From Roseburia sp. CAG:309 (GTDB lineage: Bacteria > Bacillota > Clostridia > Lachnospirales > Lachnospiraceae), in the NCBI GenBank assembly GCA_000434115.1, contig FR894044.1, positions 1,267 through 9,773 on the forward strand: a stretch of 8,507 nucleotides of DNA. Direction: 5' to 3'. Under the pieces are notes generated by a model that searched no databases, was not told the origin of the DNA, and saw only the letters and a list, made by a program, of their open reading frames with translations. The number at the start of each line of letters is the position of its first letter. Position 1 is the stretch's first letter. Positions 6,758-8,507 of the stretch are shown piece after piece. Position numbers and translations under genes: made by a program.

Positions 6758-6786
6758 ATTATACATTATTTTCATGGAAATGCCAA
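6758..6786 (-). promoter_or_regulatory. Near-consensus housekeeping promoter behind the tsf terminator
   Basis: On the minus strand, TTGGCA (complement of 6781-6786, one mismatch to TTGACA) is separated by exactly 17 nt from a perfect TATAAT (complement of 6758-6763). The predicted transcription start is near 6750, giving about 50 nt of leader before the ATG at 6701. The -35 box lies 22 bp downstream of the terminator T-tract, so the element restarts transcription after the ribosomal unit. It is placed to drive the decayed gene, the deacetylase, the bactofilin and, by readthrough, pyrH and beyond. The boxes are read directly; activity is inferred. Confidence 0.85.
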
Positions 6787-6808
6787 CATAAATTTTATTT
6801 TCCGCATC

Positions 6809-6851
6809 AAAAAGCCATTGACTGCCGCAATATGCAGCACATCAATGGCTT
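6809..6851 (-). terminator. Rho-independent terminator of rpsB-tsf
   Basis: Read on the minus strand, AAGCCATTGA (6842-6851) pairs exactly with TCAATGGCTT (6812-6821). Inside this 10-bp stem, TGCTGC (6834-6839) pairs with GCGGCA (6823-6828) with one G-U, leaving an ATATT loop and only small bulges. The stem runs directly into five T residues (complement of 6809-6813). The position, 33 nt after the tsf stop, and the uninterrupted U-tract make this a convincing intrinsic terminator for the ribosomal unit. Confidence 0.93.
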
Positions 6852-6883
6852 ATCTGCTTTTTAACGTATATTTCCGCTACGAA

Positions 6884-7816
6884 TTATTTCAACTGGGAAG
6901 CAACTTCTGCTGCGAAGTCCTCGTTTTTCTTCTCCAGACCTTCACCGGTCTCAAAACGTACGAACTGTTTCAATGTAATATTGCAGCCGTTTGCTTTTGC
7001 TACCATATCTACATATTTTGCAACAGACTCTTTGTTCTCTGCCTTAACGTAAAGCTGCTCTGTCAGGCATACTTCTTTCAATTCTTTGTTAAGACGTCCG
7101 ATGATCATCTTCTCAATGATCTCATCTGGTTTACCAGCATTCTTAGGATCATTTTTCGCCTGAGCCAAAAGAACTTCTTTCTCTTTCTCTTTGTATTCAT
7201 CCGATACATCAGCTGAAGAAAGATATTTTGGATTCATGGCAGCAACCTGCATAGCAACGTTCTTCAAGCATTCTACAACAGCGTCGCCTGTATTGTCTGT
7301 CTCAGCAGCAACCAATACGCCGATCTTTCCGCCTGCGTGAATGTAATCAACAACGATTCCGTTGTCACAGGAAACTTTTTCAAAACGGCGGATGTTCATG
7401 TTTTCACCGATTGTAGCGATCATAGAAGCCAATTCTTCATTTACTGTTTTGCTTGTATCAGCAGCCCATGCCTCATTCAAAAATGCTTCAATGTCAGCAG
7501 CATCTGTGTCAATTGCCTGTGCAGCTACCGCTTCTACAAATGCCTGGAATTTTTCATTCTTAGCAACAAAGTCTGTCTCACTGTTTACTTCTACGATGGA
7601 AGCCTTTTTCTTGTCAGCGCTGATATTTGTCTTAACAATACCTTCTGCTGCAATTCTTCCCGCTTTTTTCTCAGCCTTTGCCAATCCGTTTTCACGAAGA
7701 TAGTCAACTGCTTTATCCATATCGCCGTCTGTCTCTGTAAGAGCTTTCTTACAATCCATCATTCCGGCGCCTGTCATCTCTCTTAACTCTTTTACCATTG
7801 ATGCTGAAATAGCCAT
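6884..7816 (-). CDS. tsf: Translation elongation factor Ts
   Basis: EF-Ts, 310 residues, is the cytoplasmic guanine nucleotide exchange factor that displaces GDP from EF-Tu. The N-terminal UBA-like domain contains the MTGAGMMDCKKAL motif (residues 14-26). The core signature TDFVAKN is at 81-87, where Asp and Phe contact the EF-Tu nucleotide-binding side in known structures. HAGGKIGVLV at 160-169 marks the start of the second core repeat, and the C-terminal part (QFVRFETGEGLEKK) is family-like. Length is normal. The ATG is preceded by AAAGGAAG (7825-7832) with 8 nt spacing. It follows rpsB by 25 nt and is followed 33 nt after its stop by a strong terminator hairpin, so rpsB-tsf forms a transcription unit that ends here. 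Nothing unusual is seen. Confidence 0.98.
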   Translation of the reverse strand: MAISASMVKELREMTGAGMMDCKKALTETDGDMDKAVDYLRENGLAKAEKKAGRIAAEGIVKTNISADKKKASIVEVNSETDFVAKNEKFQAFVEAVAAQAIDTDAADIEAFLNEAWAADTSKTVNEELASMIATIGENMNIRRFEKVSCDNGIVVDYIHAGGKIGVLVAAETDNTGDAVVECLKNVAMQVAAMNPKYLSSADVSDEYKEKEKEVLLAQAKNDPKNAGKPDEIIEKMIIGRLNKELKEVCLTEQLYVKAENKESVAKYVDMVAKANGCNITLKQFVRFETGEGLEKKNEDFAAEVASQLK

Positions 7817-7841
7817 TTTCTTGTCTTCCTTTCTTTCTCGA

Positions 7842-8507
7842 TTATTCTTCCTCTGCTGCTTCTTCTGTAACGTCAGCTTCTACAAATGTCTCGCCCTGTT
7901 TTGCTTCGATTACGGCATCTGCCATCTTGGAAACAATCAGTTTTACGGCACGGATTGCATCGTCGTTACCAGGAATTACATAATCCAGTTCTTCCGGATC
8001 ACAGTTTGTATCTACGATACCGATCAATGGAATACCAAGAATGTGAGCTTCCTGAATACAGATTCTTTCTTTCTTAGGGTCTACAACAAAGATTGCGTCA
8101 GGAATACCTTTCATATCTTTGATACCGCCAAGGTTTTTCTCCAATTTAGCCCATTCTTTTTTCAGGTTGATAACTTCTTTTTTCGGAAGTACATCAAAAG
8201 TTCCGTCTTCTGACATCTTTTCGATTGCTTTCAGACGTTTGATACGTGTCTGGATTGTCTTGAAGTTTGTAAGCATACCTCCAAGCCATCTCTCGTTTAC
8301 ATAGTACATACCACAGCGCTCAGCCTCTGTCTTAATAGACTCCTGTGCCTGTTTCTTTGTACCAACAAAAAGAATGTTTCCGCCATCTGCTGCGATGTCT
8401 TTAATCGCATTGTAAGCTTCATCTACTTTACCTACAGATTTCTGAAGGTCAATGATATAAATACCATTTCTCTCTGTGTAGATGTACTCTGCCATCTTAG
8501 GGTTCCA
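7842..8507 (-). CDS. rpsB: 30S ribosomal protein S2, 5' end cut by window edge
   Basis: This is the C-terminal 221 residues of ribosomal protein S2, the small-subunit protein on the back of the 30S head-body junction that helps recruit S1 in many bacteria. The window ends in frame on the codons for WNPKM; the Met of MAEYIYTERNG is therefore internal, and the true start lies about 25 codons beyond base 8507. Recognisable S2 blocks are YIYTERNGIYIIDLQK, GNILFVGTKKQAQ, the YVNERWLGGMLTNF segment, PDAIFVVDPKKE and GIPLIGIVDTNCDPEELDYVIPGND. The protein ends in an acidic tail (EADVTEEAAEEE). Its TAA stop is 25 nt from the tsf start, the usual rpsB-tsf pair. No promoter or leader can be judged because the 5' side is missing. 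Confidence 0.98.
   Translation of the reverse strand, partial: WNPKMAEYIYTERNGIYIIDLQKSVGKVDEAYNAIKDIAADGGNILFVGTKKQAQESIKTEAERCGMYYVNERWLGGMLTNFKTIQTRIKRLKAIEKMSEDGTFDVLPKKEVINLKKEWAKLEKNLGGIKDMKGIPDAIFVVDPKKERICIQEAHILGIPLIGIVDTNCDPEELDYVIPGNDDAIRAVKLIVSKMADAVIEAKQGETFVEADVTEEAAEEE

Noticed and set aside
7337..8213. Long plus-strand open frames opposite tsf and rpsB
   Set aside because: They are antisense to highly conserved genes, rich in Cys/Phe/Ser as expected for reverse complements, and have no promoter or family resemblance.

Overview
The window reads as chromosomal DNA of a clostridial Firmicute, most likely family Lachnospiraceae. This rests on the order of the housekeeping genes, protein sequences that look like that family, purine-rich Shine-Dalgarno sites (AGGAGG or GGAG) before nearly every gene, and the remnant of a LacI-type sensor/GGDEF protein of a kind I associate with Lachnospiraceae. 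Genus assignment is not possible by eye. Every gene lies on the minus strand, so transcription runs from high to low coordinates.

Upstream block (8507 to about 6809): the 3' part of rpsB (ribosomal protein S2) and all of tsf (elongation factor Ts), closed by a strong rho-independent hairpin at 6809-6851.

Inserted block (6786 to 4116): a near-consensus sigma-A type promoter (TTGGCA, 17 nt, TATAAT) sits directly behind the tsf terminator. It is followed by a decayed gene (5963-6701) that once encoded a LacI-like ligand-binding plus GGDEF protein. Next come a membrane-anchored NodB-type polysaccharide deacetylase (5066-5941, GTG start) whose last catalytic motif has Tyr in place of His, and a bactofilin (4116-5036) with an unusually long acidic N-terminal region and a well-formed internal ribosome binding site in front of its beta-helix core.

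Downstream block (4077 to 1): pyrH (UMP kinase), frr (ribosome recycling factor), uppS (undecaprenyl diphosphate synthase), cdsA (CDP-diacylglycerol synthase), dxr (DXP reductoisomerase) and the first codons of a probable rseP (site-2 protease), separated by 11-38 nt with no terminator visible. This block supplies UDP/CTP precursors, recycles ribosomes, makes isoprenoid precursors (dxr), turns them into the cell-wall lipid carrier (uppS) and makes phospholipid precursors (cdsA).

In many Firmicutes rpsB-tsf leads straight into pyrH-frr-uppS-cdsA-dxr-rseP. Here that order is split by the deacetylase-bactofilin cassette and the dead signalling gene. The most interesting points are the possible deacetylase/bactofilin cell-wall module, the catalytic His-to-Tyr change, the possible two-isoform bactofilin, and a well-kept promoter in front of a broken gene. 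No tRNA, rRNA, CRISPR array, insertion sequence or plus-strand gene was found, and no gene-free stretch exceeds 300 bases.
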